From Streptomyces sp. NBC_01260 (lineage in GTDB: Bacteria; Actinomycetota; Actinomycetes; Streptomycetales; Streptomycetaceae), in NCBI RefSeq assembly GCF_036226405.1, contig NZ_CP108464.1, forward strand, positions 4,340,001 through 4,404,000: a stretch of 64,000 bases of DNA, written 5' to 3'. This document shows, piece after piece, positions 8,739 through 17,393 of the stretch. The notes under the pieces are model-generated. The model saw only the letters and a list, made by a program, of their open reading frames with translations, had not been told where the DNA came from and ran no database searches. The position numbers were made by a program, and so were the translations under genes. Every line of letters starts with the position of its first letter. Positions within the stretch are counted from its first letter, which is position 1.

Positions 8739-9641
8739 ATGACACCGGTACTGGAAGCCGTGCGGCTCGGCAAGCGCTACGGCCACCACCAGGCGCTGAC
8801 CGACTGCGACCTGGACATCCCGCAGGGGCGGGTGATCGGCCTGGTCGGTCCCAACGGCGCCGGCAAGTCGACGCTGCTGAACATGGCCTGCGGGCTGATC
8901 AGGCCGAGCTCGGGCAGCATCCGCGTGCTCGGCGCGGAGCCGGCCGCGAACCCGGCCCACCTGGCCAAGGTCGGCTTCGTCGCGCAGGACACGCCCGTAT
9001 ACACCGACCTGTCCGTCGCGGACCACCTGCGCATGGGCGCCCGGCTGAACCCGAGCTGGGACGGTCGGCTCGCGCAGCGGCGGATCGCCCGGATGGGACT
9101 GGACCCAAAACGGAAGGCGGGCCGGCTCTCGGGCGGTCAGCGCGCCCAGCTCGCACTCACCGTCGCGGCAGCCAAAAGACCGGAGCTGCTGATCTTCGAC
9201 GAGCCCGCCGCGGCGCTCGACCCGCTGGCCCGCTCCGGCTTCCTGGACAGCCTGATGGAGTCCGTTTCCGAACTGGGTGCCGGCGCGATCCTCTCCTCGC
9301 ACGCGCTCGCCGACGTGGAGCGGGTCTGCGACTACCTCGTCGTGCTGGCCGGATCCCGGATCCAGCTCGCCGGCGATGTGCCTGAGCTGCTGGCGAGCCA
9401 CTACCGGCTCGTCGGGGCCCGCGACGCCGTCGCGGCGCTGCCCGCGGCGGTGGAGTTCATCAGCGTCGATCACACGCCGCGGGAGACCACCGCGATCGTC
9501 CGCGCCGACGACGGGCTGCCGGCCTCCAGTTCCTGGACCGTGGACGCCCTCGACCTGGAGGAGCTGGTCCTGGCCTACATGACCCGGGCGAACCAGACCG
9601 CCGCCCAGCCCGCCCCGATGCCCACGGAGACCCACTCATGA
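8739..9641 (+). CDS. ABC transporter ATP-binding protein
   Basis: 300 residues from ATG 8739, with a good ribosome site (GGGAGGAAC). Walker A is GPNGAGKST, the signature is LSGGQRAQ and Walker B is LLIFDEPAAALDPL, followed by SSHAL (H loop). The C-terminal 80 residues are an extension typical of antibiotic or lipid exporter ATPases. Its stop overlaps the start of the permease gene by four bases. It powers the permease at 9638-10630; the substrate is unknown. Confidence 0.93.
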   Translation: MTPVLEAVRLGKRYGHHQALTDCDLDIPQGRVIGLVGPNGAGKSTLLNMACGLIRPSSGSIRVLGAEPAANPAHLAKVGFVAQDTPVYTDLSVADHLRMGARLNPSWDGRLAQRRIARMGLDPKRKAGRLSGGQRAQLALTVAAAKRPELLIFDEPAAALDPLARSGFLDSLMESVSELGAGAILSSHALADVERVCDYLVVLAGSRIQLAGDVPELLASHYRLVGARDAVAALPAAVEFISVDHTPRETTAIVRADDGLPASSSWTVDALDLEELVLAYMTRANQTAAQPAPMPTETHS

Positions 9642-10630
9642 TCTGGCTGACCTGGCGTCAGTTCCGCGTGCAGGCGCTGGTGGGCCTCGGTGCGCTGCTG
9701 CTCCTCGCGATCCATCTGGTCTACCTGGGCCAGCAGATCCACAGCGGATACGACGACAACCTCGCGCACTGTGCGGGCCGTGACAACTGCTCCGGCGTGC
9801 TGGCCGCCTTCGCCGACCAGTACGGCTTCGAGGTGGACCTGCTCAGCTATCTGCTGCTGGCTGTCCCCGGCGCCATCGGCGTCTTCTGGGGGGCGCCGCT
9901 GGTCACCCGTGAGCTGGAGGACGGCACCCACCGGCTGGTGTGGAATCAGAGCGTGACCCGCAGCCGGTGGCTGGCGGTCAAGCTCGGGTCGATCGGCCTG
10001 CTGAGCATGGCCGTGTCCGGCGTCTTCAGTCTCCTGCTGACCTGGGCCTCCGGTCCGGTCAACGACGTCCTGAACAACCGGTTCGAGCCGGTGCTGTTCG
10101 GCTCGCGCGATATCGCGCCGCTCGCCTACGCCGCCTTCGCCTTCATGCTGGGCAGTGCTCTCGGCCTGTTCATCCGCCACACGGTGCCCGCCATGGGAAC
10201 GACCCTGGTACTCTTCGCCGTCCTCCAAGTCGTCATGCCCACGCTGGTACGGCCGCACTACGAGACTCCGGTCCGCACCTCGGTGCCGCTCACCTCGCAG
10301 ATGATCAGCGGTCTGACAAAGATCGGTACCTATGGTGAGATCGGCGGCCTGCGAGTGCCCGGCGGGCCCTGGGTGGTGAAGACCAGCGCCATTCTCGACT
10401 CCGCAGGCAGGGAGATCGGCCACAGCGACTGGTACCAGGACTGCACCAACAACAAGTCGATCAACGAAATGCCGGGCTGCTTGGCCAAGGGGAACATCCA
10501 CGTGGACATCTCCGAGCAGCCGGCTGACCGCTACTGGACGTTCCAGTGGGTCGAGACCGCGATCTTCGCCGCCCTGACCGCGGTGCTGGCAGTCCTGTGC
10601 TTCTGGAGAATCCGCGGCCGACTCGCCTGA
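9638..10630 (+). CDS. ABC transporter permease
   Basis: 330 residues. Transmembrane helices lie near the N-terminus (VQALVGLGALLLLAIHLVYL), at about 65-90, 125-150, 165-185, 190-210, and near the C-terminus (AIFAALTAVLAVLCFW). A periplasm-facing segment with paired Cys (CAGRDNC and the CTNN/PGC region) lies between. The motif WRQFRVQAL followed by a large extracytoplasmic loop is common in Streptomyces exporters regulated by neighbouring two-component or GntR systems. A weak hairpin at 10641-10661 may terminate the operon. Confidence 0.88.
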   Translation: MIWLTWRQFRVQALVGLGALLLLAIHLVYLGQQIHSGYDDNLAHCAGRDNCSGVLAAFADQYGFEVDLLSYLLLAVPGAIGVFWGAPLVTRELEDGTHRLVWNQSVTRSRWLAVKLGSIGLLSMAVSGVFSLLLTWASGPVNDVLNNRFEPVLFGSRDIAPLAYAAFAFMLGSALGLFIRHTVPAMGTTLVLFAVLQVVMPTLVRPHYETPVRTSVPLTSQMISGLTKIGTYGEIGGLRVPGGPWVVKTSAILDSAGREIGHSDWYQDCTNNKSINEMPGCLAKGNIHVDISEQPADRYWTFQWVETAIFAALTAVLAVLCFWRIRGRLA

Positions 10631-10764
10631 ACCTCCCTCTCGCGGTTGTTCCTGAACCGCGGGCATCCCTTCATCGCCGCGATTGACCTGGCCGTACGCC
10701 GGGTCACTTACTACCCCTCGGACAACACCGGAGCCCCAGGTCGTTGACCTGGGGCTCCGAAGAA

Positions 10765-10806
10765 GAGCGGGTGACGAGAATCGAATTCGCGCTCTGAGCT
10801 TGGGAA
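10765..10806 (-). repeat. tRNA-Gly 3'-half copy 2 (att site)
   Basis: Same 42-nt tRNA-Gly segment with one mismatch. Hairpin on the left at 10730-10758 (GGAGCCCC arms). Right arm extends to about 10934 and ends TGCGGATGGGGCACG. No recognisable integrase-side arm on the left, so cassette C1 has lost that end. Separates C1 and C2. Confidence 0.9.
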
Positions 10807-10987
10807 TCAGCGGTGCTTGGGCTGCCAGAGGGGCCCTGACCTGGACCTTCGCACGTCACAGGCGGATGGCCCCGGTCTCTGGAAGCTGCATCTGACCGCT
10901 GTTGTCCGCTCTGCTGGCTGCGGATGGGGCACGCGGCTGGCGGTGCAACACAGGCTGCCAAGGCGCGTGCGCCGGGCGGGCGGCGAG

Positions 10988-11389
10988 TCAGAGGGGGATG
11001 ACGCGTACCTGATTGCCGCAGAGTTTGGTCATGTCGTCCCTGTCGGAGGTCAGGAGGGCGACGGGTTTCGGCTGGCGCAGGGCAACCTCGGCGACCGTGG
11101 CGTCGATGGCGTACTTGTGTCCGTGCAGCCCGGCGGCTTTGAGGAGCTCCGCTGCCGTTTTCGCCGCCTGTTCGGTGACCGGTTCCACTTTGATCCGGGA
11201 CAGGGTCCAGTTCAGGCGTGGCATGTTGGTGCGGGAGTGGGTGACTTCCACGATGGTGTTGGCCCCGATCACCAGGTCGGCTCCCATGTCGTGGAAGACC
11301 TGAAGCATCGCGAGGAGCTTGCGGTCCTGGGTGATCCAGGCGGAGAGCCCTTCCGAGTCCAGGACGACGGTCTCGATGCGCTCGCTCAC
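10988..11389 (-). CDS. PIN-domain toxin (VapC-like)
   Basis: 133 residues from GTG 11389, which overlaps the antitoxin stop (GTGA). The acidic residues expected of a PIN ribonuclease are present: Asp in VVLDSEGL near the start, Glu in NTIVEVTH, Asp in YAIDATVAE and Asp in LLTSDRDDM near the end. PIN toxins cleave tRNA or rRNA when released from their antitoxin. It is the second gene of a VapBC-type pair and the first cargo after the att copy 2 arm. Confidence 0.85.
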   Translation of the reverse strand: MSERIETVVLDSEGLSAWITQDRKLLAMLQVFHDMGADLVIGANTIVEVTHSRTNMPRLNWTLSRIKVEPVTEQAAKTAAELLKAAGLHGHKYAIDATVAEVALRQPKPVALLTSDRDDMTKLCGNQVRVIPL

Positions 11390-11634
11390 GCGGCGTCCGC
11401 GTCCTTGGAGGAGCCGGCGGAGCCGAAGATCTTCGCGCGGGCCTCGGCGAGCTCCTCGTCGCTGAAGGGCCCGTGCTCTTCCTCGTGGCGGCGGAGGTCG
11501 TCGCCCAGGAGCTGGTGCCGGATCTGGCGGGCCACGGCTTCCGCCACGTAGCCGGAGACGTTGTCCGTGAGCTTGCGGAGCTCCGCCACTTGGTCGCTGG
11601 GGAGTGTGACGGTGATGCGAGTCGTCGAGGACAT
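11386..11634 (-). CDS. Ribbon-helix-helix antitoxin (VapB-like)
   Basis: 82 residues. The N-terminus ITVTLPSDQVAELRKL is a typical RHH strand-helix, followed by a second helix VSGYVAEAVARQIRH. The C-terminal acidic and helical tail (EEEHGPFSDEELAEARAKIF) would bind the PIN toxin. The gene overlaps the toxin gene by four bases, and a perfect palindrome sits just upstream. Confidence 0.85.
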   Translation of the reverse strand: MSSTTRITVTLPSDQVAELRKLTDNVSGYVAEAVARQIRHQLLGDDLRRHEEEHGPFSDEELAEARAKIFGSAGSSKDADAA

Positions 11635-11641
11635 ACGTCCA

Positions 11642-11657
11642 GCATACTGGAGTATGC
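11642..11657 (-). promoter_or_regulatory. Palindromic operator of the RHH-PIN pair
   Basis: GCATACT-GG-AGTATGC is a perfect 7-bp inverted repeat with a 2-bp spacer, 7 bp upstream of ATG 11634. RHH antitoxins typically bind such sites to repress their own operon. The role is inferred. Confidence 0.65.
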
Positions 11658-11931
11658 GGGATGTCGCTGTGCGGTGCTTTGGCTGCTCGCGGGGGCAAGC
11701 GTCGGTTTCCTGATGGGTATGCGAAAGGGCCTTGGTAGCTACCTCGAAGTCACGACTCCGGCCGCCTGGGGCAGGGAGAGACGTGTATCGATCCCGAGCC
11801 GACGCAGCGCGACGGCCCTTGGCGAGAGGGCAGACGCCGCCCCCATCGACTTGAATTTCAGCACCGGCCTCGTGCTCACTCGACCACCGGTAACCTCTCG
11901 GCAGCGTTCAGTGTCGAGGAGGGGGTGGGTC

Positions 11932-13764
11932 GTGACTGAGCAAGCATTCGGGATCGACAAGATTCAGTTGGTCAAACTGCTGCGGCGGGTGGCAGAGGGC
12001 GAAGCGCAGTTACCGGAGTTCCAGCGCGGCTGGGTGTGGCCGGACCACAACATCATCGGCCTACTCGCCTCGATCTCTCGTGGATACCCGGTCGGCACCC
12101 TCATGTTGCTGCAGACCGGTGGTGACGTCCGTTTCAAGTGTCGCCCGGTCGAGGGCGCCACCCCGCCCCCGGGCATCGAACCGGATACCCTGATTCTCGA
12201 CGGACAGCAGCGGATGACCTCGCTCTTCCAGTCGCTCATGCTCGGCAAGCCGGTCGAGACACAGAACCAGCGTAAGCAGCGGATCACCGGCTGGTTCTAC
12301 GTCGACATGGTCAAGGCTCTCGACCCTCATGCGGACCGTGAAGACGCCATCCGCCTTCTGCCGGCGGACCGGGTGGTCCGCAGCTTCCGTGGCGATCTCA
12401 TCGAGGACTACTCGACCTCGGAGAAGGAATATGCGGCCCGGCTCTTCCCACTCTCCCAGCTCTTTTCCAACCGCGATTGGAGCTACGGTTACGAGGACTA
12501 CTGGAAGGATCAGGGGCAGGACGGCCGCAAGTGGTGGCGGGACTTCGAGGAGGCATTCGTCCGCCCCTTCGAGCTCTACCAGGTGCCGGTGATCGAACTA
12601 GGGAAGCAGACCGAGAGGCAGGCTGTCTGCCAGGTCTTCGAAAAGGTCAACACCGGCGGTGTCACTCTCACAGTCTTCGAGCTACTCACCGCCACATATG
12701 CCGCCGAAGAGTTTGACCTGCGCGACCACTGGAACAATGTGGTCCGGGCCGCGTGGAAGGCGCCGGAGTACCGCGTCCTTAAAGAGGTTGCCAACACCGA
12801 CTTCCTGCAGGCTGTAACCCTGATGGCAACGGCTGCCCGGCGCGCCGAAGCCGCTACCGTCGGGATTGACGAAGAACGTCTGCCGCGAATCGGCTGCAAG
12901 CGCAAGGACATGCTGGAACTGGGTCTGGACGAGTACCGCCGCTACGCACCACTGGTCGTCCAAGGCTTCAAGGACGCCGCCAAGTTCCTCCGCCAGCAGT
13001 ACCTCTTCGACACCAAGTTCCTCCCCTACGGCACCCAGCTGATCCCTCTCGCCGCGATCCTCAGCACGCTCGGCGCACAGGCCGAACCGGCTGGTGCGCA
13101 GCAGAAGCTGGCCCGTTGGTACTGGTGCGGTGTGTTCGGCGAGCTGTACGGCGGCTCGACGGAGACCAGGTTCAGCCACGACCTCCCCGAAACCGTGGGC
13201 TGGGTGCGCGGCACCGGGGCCGAACCTCGCACCATCCGCGACGCCCGGTTCAGTGAAAGCCGCCTGCTGACATTGCGCACCCGCAACAGCGCCGCCTACA
13301 AGGGGATCTACGCGCTTCTGATGAAGGAAGGTGCCATCGACTGGCGGACTGGTGAGAAGACCGAGATCACTGAGTACTTCGCGGAGGCCGTGGACATCCA
13401 CCACATCTTCCCGCAGGCGTGGTGCGAGCGGGAGAACATCGCCCGGGGCACTTACAACTCAATCGTCAACAAGACCCCTCTGACCGGACGCACCAACCGC
13501 ATCATCGGCGGGACGGCGCCCTCTGCCTATCTCCCCAGGCTCGCGAGGAACGCCGAGGTGGACGCGGACACGGTGGCCAACCACATTCGTACCCATCTGG
13601 TTGATCCCGCGCTGCTCGCCAAGGATGACTTTGCAGGCTTTTTCGAAGCCCGGCAGCAGGCCCTGGTCGAGGCGATCGAGACGGTCACTGGCAAGGCGGT
13701 AGTGACTGAAGACGGATATCCCGCAACCGGTGTGGTGGACGAGGACGAGGGCGACGAAGACTGA
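11932..13764 (+). CDS. DUF262/HNH protein, GmrSD-like candidate nuclease
   Basis: 610 residues from GTG 11932, preceded by a strong GAGGAGGGGG ribosome site; the frame is open further upstream but that part is not protein-like. The N-terminal DUF262 domain (about 10-330) carries the family signature ILDGQQRMTSL and an FQRGWVW motif. The C-terminus (about 480-560) has an HNH-like core VDIHHIFPQAWCE followed by SIVNKTPL, as in DUF1524/DUF262 proteins. GmrSD-type enzymes are type IV restriction nucleases that cut modified phage DNA. No methylase or partner lies next to it. A role in phage defence is inferred. Confidence 0.85.
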   Translation: MTEQAFGIDKIQLVKLLRRVAEGEAQLPEFQRGWVWPDHNIIGLLASISRGYPVGTLMLLQTGGDVRFKCRPVEGATPPPGIEPDTLILDGQQRMTSLFQSLMLGKPVETQNQRKQRITGWFYVDMVKALDPHADREDAIRLLPADRVVRSFRGDLIEDYSTSEKEYAARLFPLSQLFSNRDWSYGYEDYWKDQGQDGRKWWRDFEEAFVRPFELYQVPVIELGKQTERQAVCQVFEKVNTGGVTLTVFELLTATYAAEEFDLRDHWNNVVRAAWKAPEYRVLKEVANTDFLQAVTLMATAARRAEAATVGIDEERLPRIGCKRKDMLELGLDEYRRYAPLVVQGFKDAAKFLRQQYLFDTKFLPYGTQLIPLAAILSTLGAQAEPAGAQQKLARWYWCGVFGELYGGSTETRFSHDLPETVGWVRGTGAEPRTIRDARFSESRLLTLRTRNSAAYKGIYALLMKEGAIDWRTGEKTEITEYFAEAVDIHHIFPQAWCERENIARGTYNSIVNKTPLTGRTNRIIGGTAPSAYLPRLARNAEVDADTVANHIRTHLVDPALLAKDDFAGFFEARQQALVEAIETVTGKAVVTEDGYPATGVVDEDEGDED

Positions 13765-13904
13765 ATGTCCGCCGGGTGCCGTGGCGGCCCTTCTTTCCGA
13801 GCCGTGTCGACTACTCGCTGATCGGGCTCCTTGCCGTCAGTCGCAGCCGACGCACGGACGGAGCCGGCCACGGGCAAAAGGGCGATGAGACCGGAGTCCG
13901 GTAA

Positions 13905-14237
13905 CCGCGTGGCCGTGCTGCGGAGTTCCCGCGGAAGGACCTTCAGCGGCACATGAGCCGGTACGCCGAGAAGGGGCCGGACAGCCTGCTGTTCGTCGGG
14001 GAGAGTGTCAAGCCGTTCCGTCGGTCCGTCTTGGTGCGGAAGTGGCGCAAGGCCACGCTCGGTCTGCCGGAGAACTTCCGTCTCTACGTCCTCCGGCACA
14101 CCGGCCACACCCTCTCGACCCGCTCGGGAGCCACGCTGAAGGACACGATGGTGCGGGCGGCCCGTGACAAGGCGCGCGGGGGTGCGAAAAGGGGTCACGT
14201 GGTGCGGAGGTGGTGCAAGGCGCTTAGGGAGGTCTAG
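13905..14237 (+). pseudogene. Tyrosine integrase, C-terminal fragment
   Basis: A protein-like segment (FPRKDLQRHMSRYAEKG, FRRSVLVRKWRKA, LRHTGHTLSTRSGATLKD) matches the catalytic part of phage-type integrases like the one at 27445-28473. The N-terminal half is missing, and there is a stop in frame at about 13890. The segment carrying the catalytic Tyr (YQHS motif) has been replaced by a read-through into the attachment arm, so it cannot be active. The arm TGGTGC-N5-TGGTGC at about 14199-14216 and the tRNA copy follow directly, the layout expected for int next to attP. Confidence 0.8.
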
Positions 14238-14280
14238 ACAACGACGAACCCCCAGTTCACTGACCTGGGGGTTCGTGGAA

Positions 14281-14322
14281 GAGCGGGTGACGAGAATCGA
14301 ACTCGCGCTCTGAGCTTGGGAA
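14281..14322 (-). repeat. tRNA-Gly 3'-half copy 3 (att site)
   Basis: Exact match to the tRNA 3' half. Hairpin at 14245-14275 (CGAACCCCC arms). Left arm TGGTGC-GGAGG-TGGTGC at about 14199-14216; right arm CTGGCATG-TTG-TGGCACGG at about 14433-14452. Bounds C2 and C3. The rest of 14453-14739 has no gene I recognise; it holds the promoter region of the antitoxin at 14740. Confidence 0.92.
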
Positions 14323-14739
14323 TCACCCGGTACTTGACCTTGCGCATGCGCTCTGACCTGCTGAAATGCGCCCCGATGGTCAGGCCCTGACTGCTACGTC
14401 GGTTCCTTTGGTGACCACTGTCTACTGCTCCTACTGGCATGTTGTGGCACGGCCTTTTGCGCGGTGACGGGGAGAGGTGTTGGCAGGGGGTGCGCGTTGC
14501 CCAGCGTGCTGGTGTGGTCTGCCGGGATGCCCGGTGGAGTGGGCGTCAGCTTTGCCTGTACTGCTCATGTATCCGTTCGGAGGGTCTCCACCGGCCGCTG
14601 GCCCGTAGACCGGTGAGCAGGACAAGTCGCTCGGGCGGGACGCGGCAGATCTCGTCTGCCCTGGGGTTGCCCGCACCGGATCCCCAAGTTACAGTTATTT
14701 CAGATGATGCGTAGGCGGGGTCACTGATTGGAGGCGACC

Positions 14740-15189
14740 ATGGCTCGTTCCAGCGTTCTTGCCCGTGCCGAGAAGGTGGAGCCGAATCCCTCGCACCAGG
14801 GCGTGCTGGCGGCGACTGCTCGGATGGCGCCGGAGGCGGTCGAAGTGTTGGTGCGCACCCGGGATGGCGGTGAGCTCGTGCTGCCCGGGGAGCTGGTCCG
14901 CCTGCTCCTGACCTCGGCCGGTGAGCTTGCCCGTGGGCATGCGGTGACGGTTCTGGCGTCCGAGACGCAGCTGTCGCCCGCTGAGACCGCTGAGCTTCTG
15001 GGTCTCTCTCGGCCGTTCGTCGCACGCTTGCTTGATGCCGGCGACATCCCTTCGACGAACCTGCCGGGCAGTAGTCACCGGGTGGTCCGCCTTGCGGACG
15101 TGCTGGTGTTCCAGCGGCAGCGTGAGCGCCGCCGAGAGGGACGGCGCCAGATCGCAGACGTCTTGGAGGGTGTCGATCTGCCCGATTGA
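14740..15189 (+). CDS. HTH (excisionase-like) antitoxin
   Basis: 149 residues from ATG 14740, with GGAGG five bases upstream; an earlier in-frame GTG is less likely. The central part has an excisionase/MerR-like helix-turn-helix (LSPAETAELLGLSRPFVARLL) followed by a wing-like turn (GSSHRVVRLADV). The C-terminal helix is strongly basic (QRQRERRREGRR). This architecture is common for antitoxins encoded before PIN-domain toxins in actinobacteria, and the toxin gene follows after 45 bp. Confidence 0.8.
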   Translation: MARSSVLARAEKVEPNPSHQGVLAATARMAPEAVEVLVRTRDGGELVLPGELVRLLLTSAGELARGHAVTVLASETQLSPAETAELLGLSRPFVARLLDAGDIPSTNLPGSSHRVVRLADVLVFQRQRERRREGRRQIADVLEGVDLPD

Positions 15190-15234
15190 TCCGGGCGTCA
15201 CGGATAGCCGTCGAAGTGAAGAAAGAGGGGGAGT

Positions 15235-15810
15235 GTGGCAGCGCGGGTCTTTGTGGACACCAACGTTCTGTTTCCATTCTCGGTCATGGACGTGATGCTG
15301 GCTCTCACCGAGGACGCTATTCACGAGATCGTGTGGTCCGAACGGCTGCTCGCCGAGTGGGAACGGGTCATCGTCCGGGAGGGAAAGCGTTCGGCGAAGT
15401 CGGCCGCCGCGGTTGCCCAAGCCGTCCGGCGTTTCTTCCCCGACTGCGAGATCGACGCGGCGGTATACGGGCACCTCGTGGATGACATGCCGGGTGGTGA
15501 CCCCGACGACCGGCATCACTCGGCGGCAGCGGTGGCGGCTGGTGCCGACGCGCTGATCACGTGGAACCTTGCCGACTTCCCTGCCGGTGATTTGGCCGCG
15601 CGCGGCGTCCGAGTGATCGATCCAGATACGTACCTGTGTGAGCTGTACAAGGAGTTGCCGCACGAGGTGGCGGAGACGGTAGTCAGGCTTGTTGGAGAGA
15701 AGCGCAACCCGCCAGTCACCCTCGCTGATGCCGTCGCCCGTCTCTCAAAGGCCGGCCTACCCGTCTTCGCTGACCTGCTGACGGGGCACTTCGGGTGCCG
15801 AGTGAGGTGA
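15235..15810 (+). CDS. PIN-domain toxin
   Basis: 191 residues from GTG 15235. The PIN core occupies the first 140 residues: Asp in VFVDTNVLFPF, Glu in LLAEWERVI, Asp residues in GGDPDDRHHSAAA and the Asn/Asp in ITWNLADFP, the pattern of the PIN_3 type. The C-terminal 50 residues are helical and not part of the catalytic fold. It would act as an endoribonuclease held by the HTH protein encoded upstream. The pair is the only cargo of cassette C3. Confidence 0.85.
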   Translation: MAARVFVDTNVLFPFSVMDVMLALTEDAIHEIVWSERLLAEWERVIVREGKRSAKSAAAVAQAVRRFFPDCEIDAAVYGHLVDDMPGGDPDDRHHSAAAVAAGADALITWNLADFPAGDLAARGVRVIDPDTYLCELYKELPHEVAETVVRLVGEKRNPPVTLADAVARLSKAGLPVFADLLTGHFGCRVR

Positions 15811-15904
15811 CGCGAGGGCTGGTGGTGCGGAGGTGGTGTCGAACCCGCTGAAGCAGACCAGACGGCAAAGAAGCCCCCGGCCGCTGGCCTGGGGCTTTTG
15901 CACG

Positions 15905-15946
15905 GAGCGGGTGACGAGAATCGAACTCGCGCTCTGAGCTTGGGAA
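15905..15946 (-). repeat. tRNA-Gly 3'-half copy 4 (att site)
   Basis: Exact match. Hairpin at 15871-15898 (AAGCCCC arms). Left arm TGGTGC-GGAGG-TGGTG at 15821-15838; right arm CTGGCACG-TTG-TGGCACGG at about 16058-16076. Bounds C3 and C4. Confidence 0.92.
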
Positions 15947-16136
15947 TCATCTGGTACTTGGTTCCGTGAACAGCATCTGACCTGTGGGAACGTGCACCGG
16001 TGGCATCGTCCCGTCTGCTTCGTCAGTACCCTTGGTGACCGCTGTTTGCCGCCCCTTCTGGCACGTTGTGGCACGGGTTTCCCGTGCGGGCAACCGCTCG
16101 GACGGGCTTGCCTGGTCCGGGCTGCGTGGCCGGTCG

Positions 16137-16769
16137 TTACCAGGTGGTCAGGTCGACTGCGTGGACACAGTGGGGGTCGGATGTGTCTGTCACCCAGCGT
16201 TCCTTTTCGCCGATGAGTGAGGGCAGGGCGGCCAGCAGGGCGGTCAACGCGCCGGTGAGCTGTACGTCGGCCGCGATCAGGCCGTCGGCCTTCTCGACTG
16301 CGAGGTAGAGGCGCATGGTGTCCTGGCCGGTGAAGAGGAACCCGCAGAGTGCGGGGCTGGGCGGAGTCTCGACGAACGGCCAGGCCAGCGTGCGCAGCAC
16401 ACGCAGCGCTTGATCCGTACTGGTCGAGTCGGCGGGTTCGAGGACGGTGGTGTCCACCCGGACCAGGGGCATGCCCATCACGGTCGCGTCCGTGTGGGGG
16501 ATAGGGCCGGATGCGAGCGTGCGCGTCCAGCCAAGCACCAGAGGGGCGGTCACCGGCTCCTCGTCCTCGTCCGACAACGGCACTTCATAGGAAACCAATT
16601 CGTGTGGCGCCACCGTGTCAGCCGTTCCGGTCACGACCCGGACCGCATCCCTCGCCGGCAGCACACCGCGCAGGAAGGTCCCCCCGGCAAGGGGCACCGC
16701 TGTGTAGTCGAGGAGGAAGCGCGTGATGTACGCCTGCTGCTCGGCCGTTTTCCCGCCGGAGTCGTTCAC
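16137..16769 (-). CDS. Hypothetical protein, possible immunity protein
   Basis: 210 residues from GTG 16769, which overlaps the stop of the upstream toxin-like fragment (GTGA). It is acidic overall, soluble, and has no signal peptide or transmembrane segment. Segments such as RVVTGTADTVAPHELVSYEV, GFLFTGQDTMRLYLAVE and LTGALTALLAALPSL suggest an alpha/beta fold. I do not recognise the family. Tight coupling to a short basic C-terminal-toxin-like ORF suggests an immunity protein; this is inference from layout only. Confidence 0.6.
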   Translation of the reverse strand: MNDSGGKTAEQQAYITRFLLDYTAVPLAGGTFLRGVLPARDAVRVVTGTADTVAPHELVSYEVPLSDEDEEPVTAPLVLGWTRTLASGPIPHTDATVMGMPLVRVDTTVLEPADSTSTDQALRVLRTLAWPFVETPPSPALCGFLFTGQDTMRLYLAVEKADGLIAADVQLTGALTALLAALPSLIGEKERWVTDTSDPHCVHAVDLTTW

Positions 16770-17072
16770 TCGTTGATCCAGTCCGGGCACCTGTTCATGC
16801 CCTTGCAGTAGGCCGTGATGACACCGATCTTCTTGCCCCTGCCCCCGTCGTACTCGCCATCGGCCGTACGACGGGCGTACTGCACGATGACCACGATCGT
16901 GACCAGCTTGGTCTGATTGCGGGCGACCCCGTAGTACTCGAGTCTGCCTCCGTTCTTCTTGTCGACCCTCCCGGCCAGGGCCGCGTCGACCACCCGGCAC
17001 CTCTTGATGTTGTGCTTGCCGGAGAAGTGGTTCCAACCGAGATCGGCGTTGCCGTAACGCGTAGCGATCACC
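16766..17072 (-). pseudogene. C-terminal toxin-like domain, 5' truncated
   Basis: About 100 codons, basic and aromatic, with NADLGWNHFSGKHNIKRC, GGRLEYYGVARNQTKL and DGGRGKKIGVITAYCKG. The size, charge and conserved-looking His/Lys/Arg residues resemble the nuclease tip of a polymorphic toxin. Upstream of 17072 the frame runs into a degraded att arm (17071-17201), so the N-terminal part of the gene was lost at a recombination junction. The downstream gene overlaps it as an immunity gene would. The family is unknown to me. Confidence 0.5.
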
Positions 17073-17201
17073 CAACGGTTCTTGAACTGCCACAGTGGCC
17101 CTGGCCTGCATGTTTGGTCGGGGTGTGCGAGGTCGGCGAGATCTCTGGGGGCCGTACGTGACCGCTGCTGTCCGCTCCGAAGGGCACGGATGGGGCACGG
17201 C
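17071..17201 (+). repeat. Orphan att arm without tRNA core
   Basis: From CAACGGTTCTTGAACTGCC through TGTCCGCTCCGAAGG and GCACGGATGGGGCAC this segment matches the right arm next to copy 10 (about 41783-41917), but no tRNA fragment or terminator precedes it. The left edge runs straight into the truncated toxin-like ORF. It marks an additional former element boundary whose core was deleted, dividing C4 into two parts. Confidence 0.8.
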
Positions 17202-17393
17202 GGCGGTCGATGCCACCGTGCCGTGGGTGGGAAAGTTCCACCGCGCTGGATCAGGCGCTCGTCGTCGTGCGATTTCATCCCCGTGGCGATCTGTTGCAGG
17301 GCGATCCGGTCGGCTGTCATCGATTCGGAGCCGTAGCGCCAGCGGTCGGCGGGCTGCGTCTCATCGCAGCGCTGGCAAGAGACTCCTGCTTGA

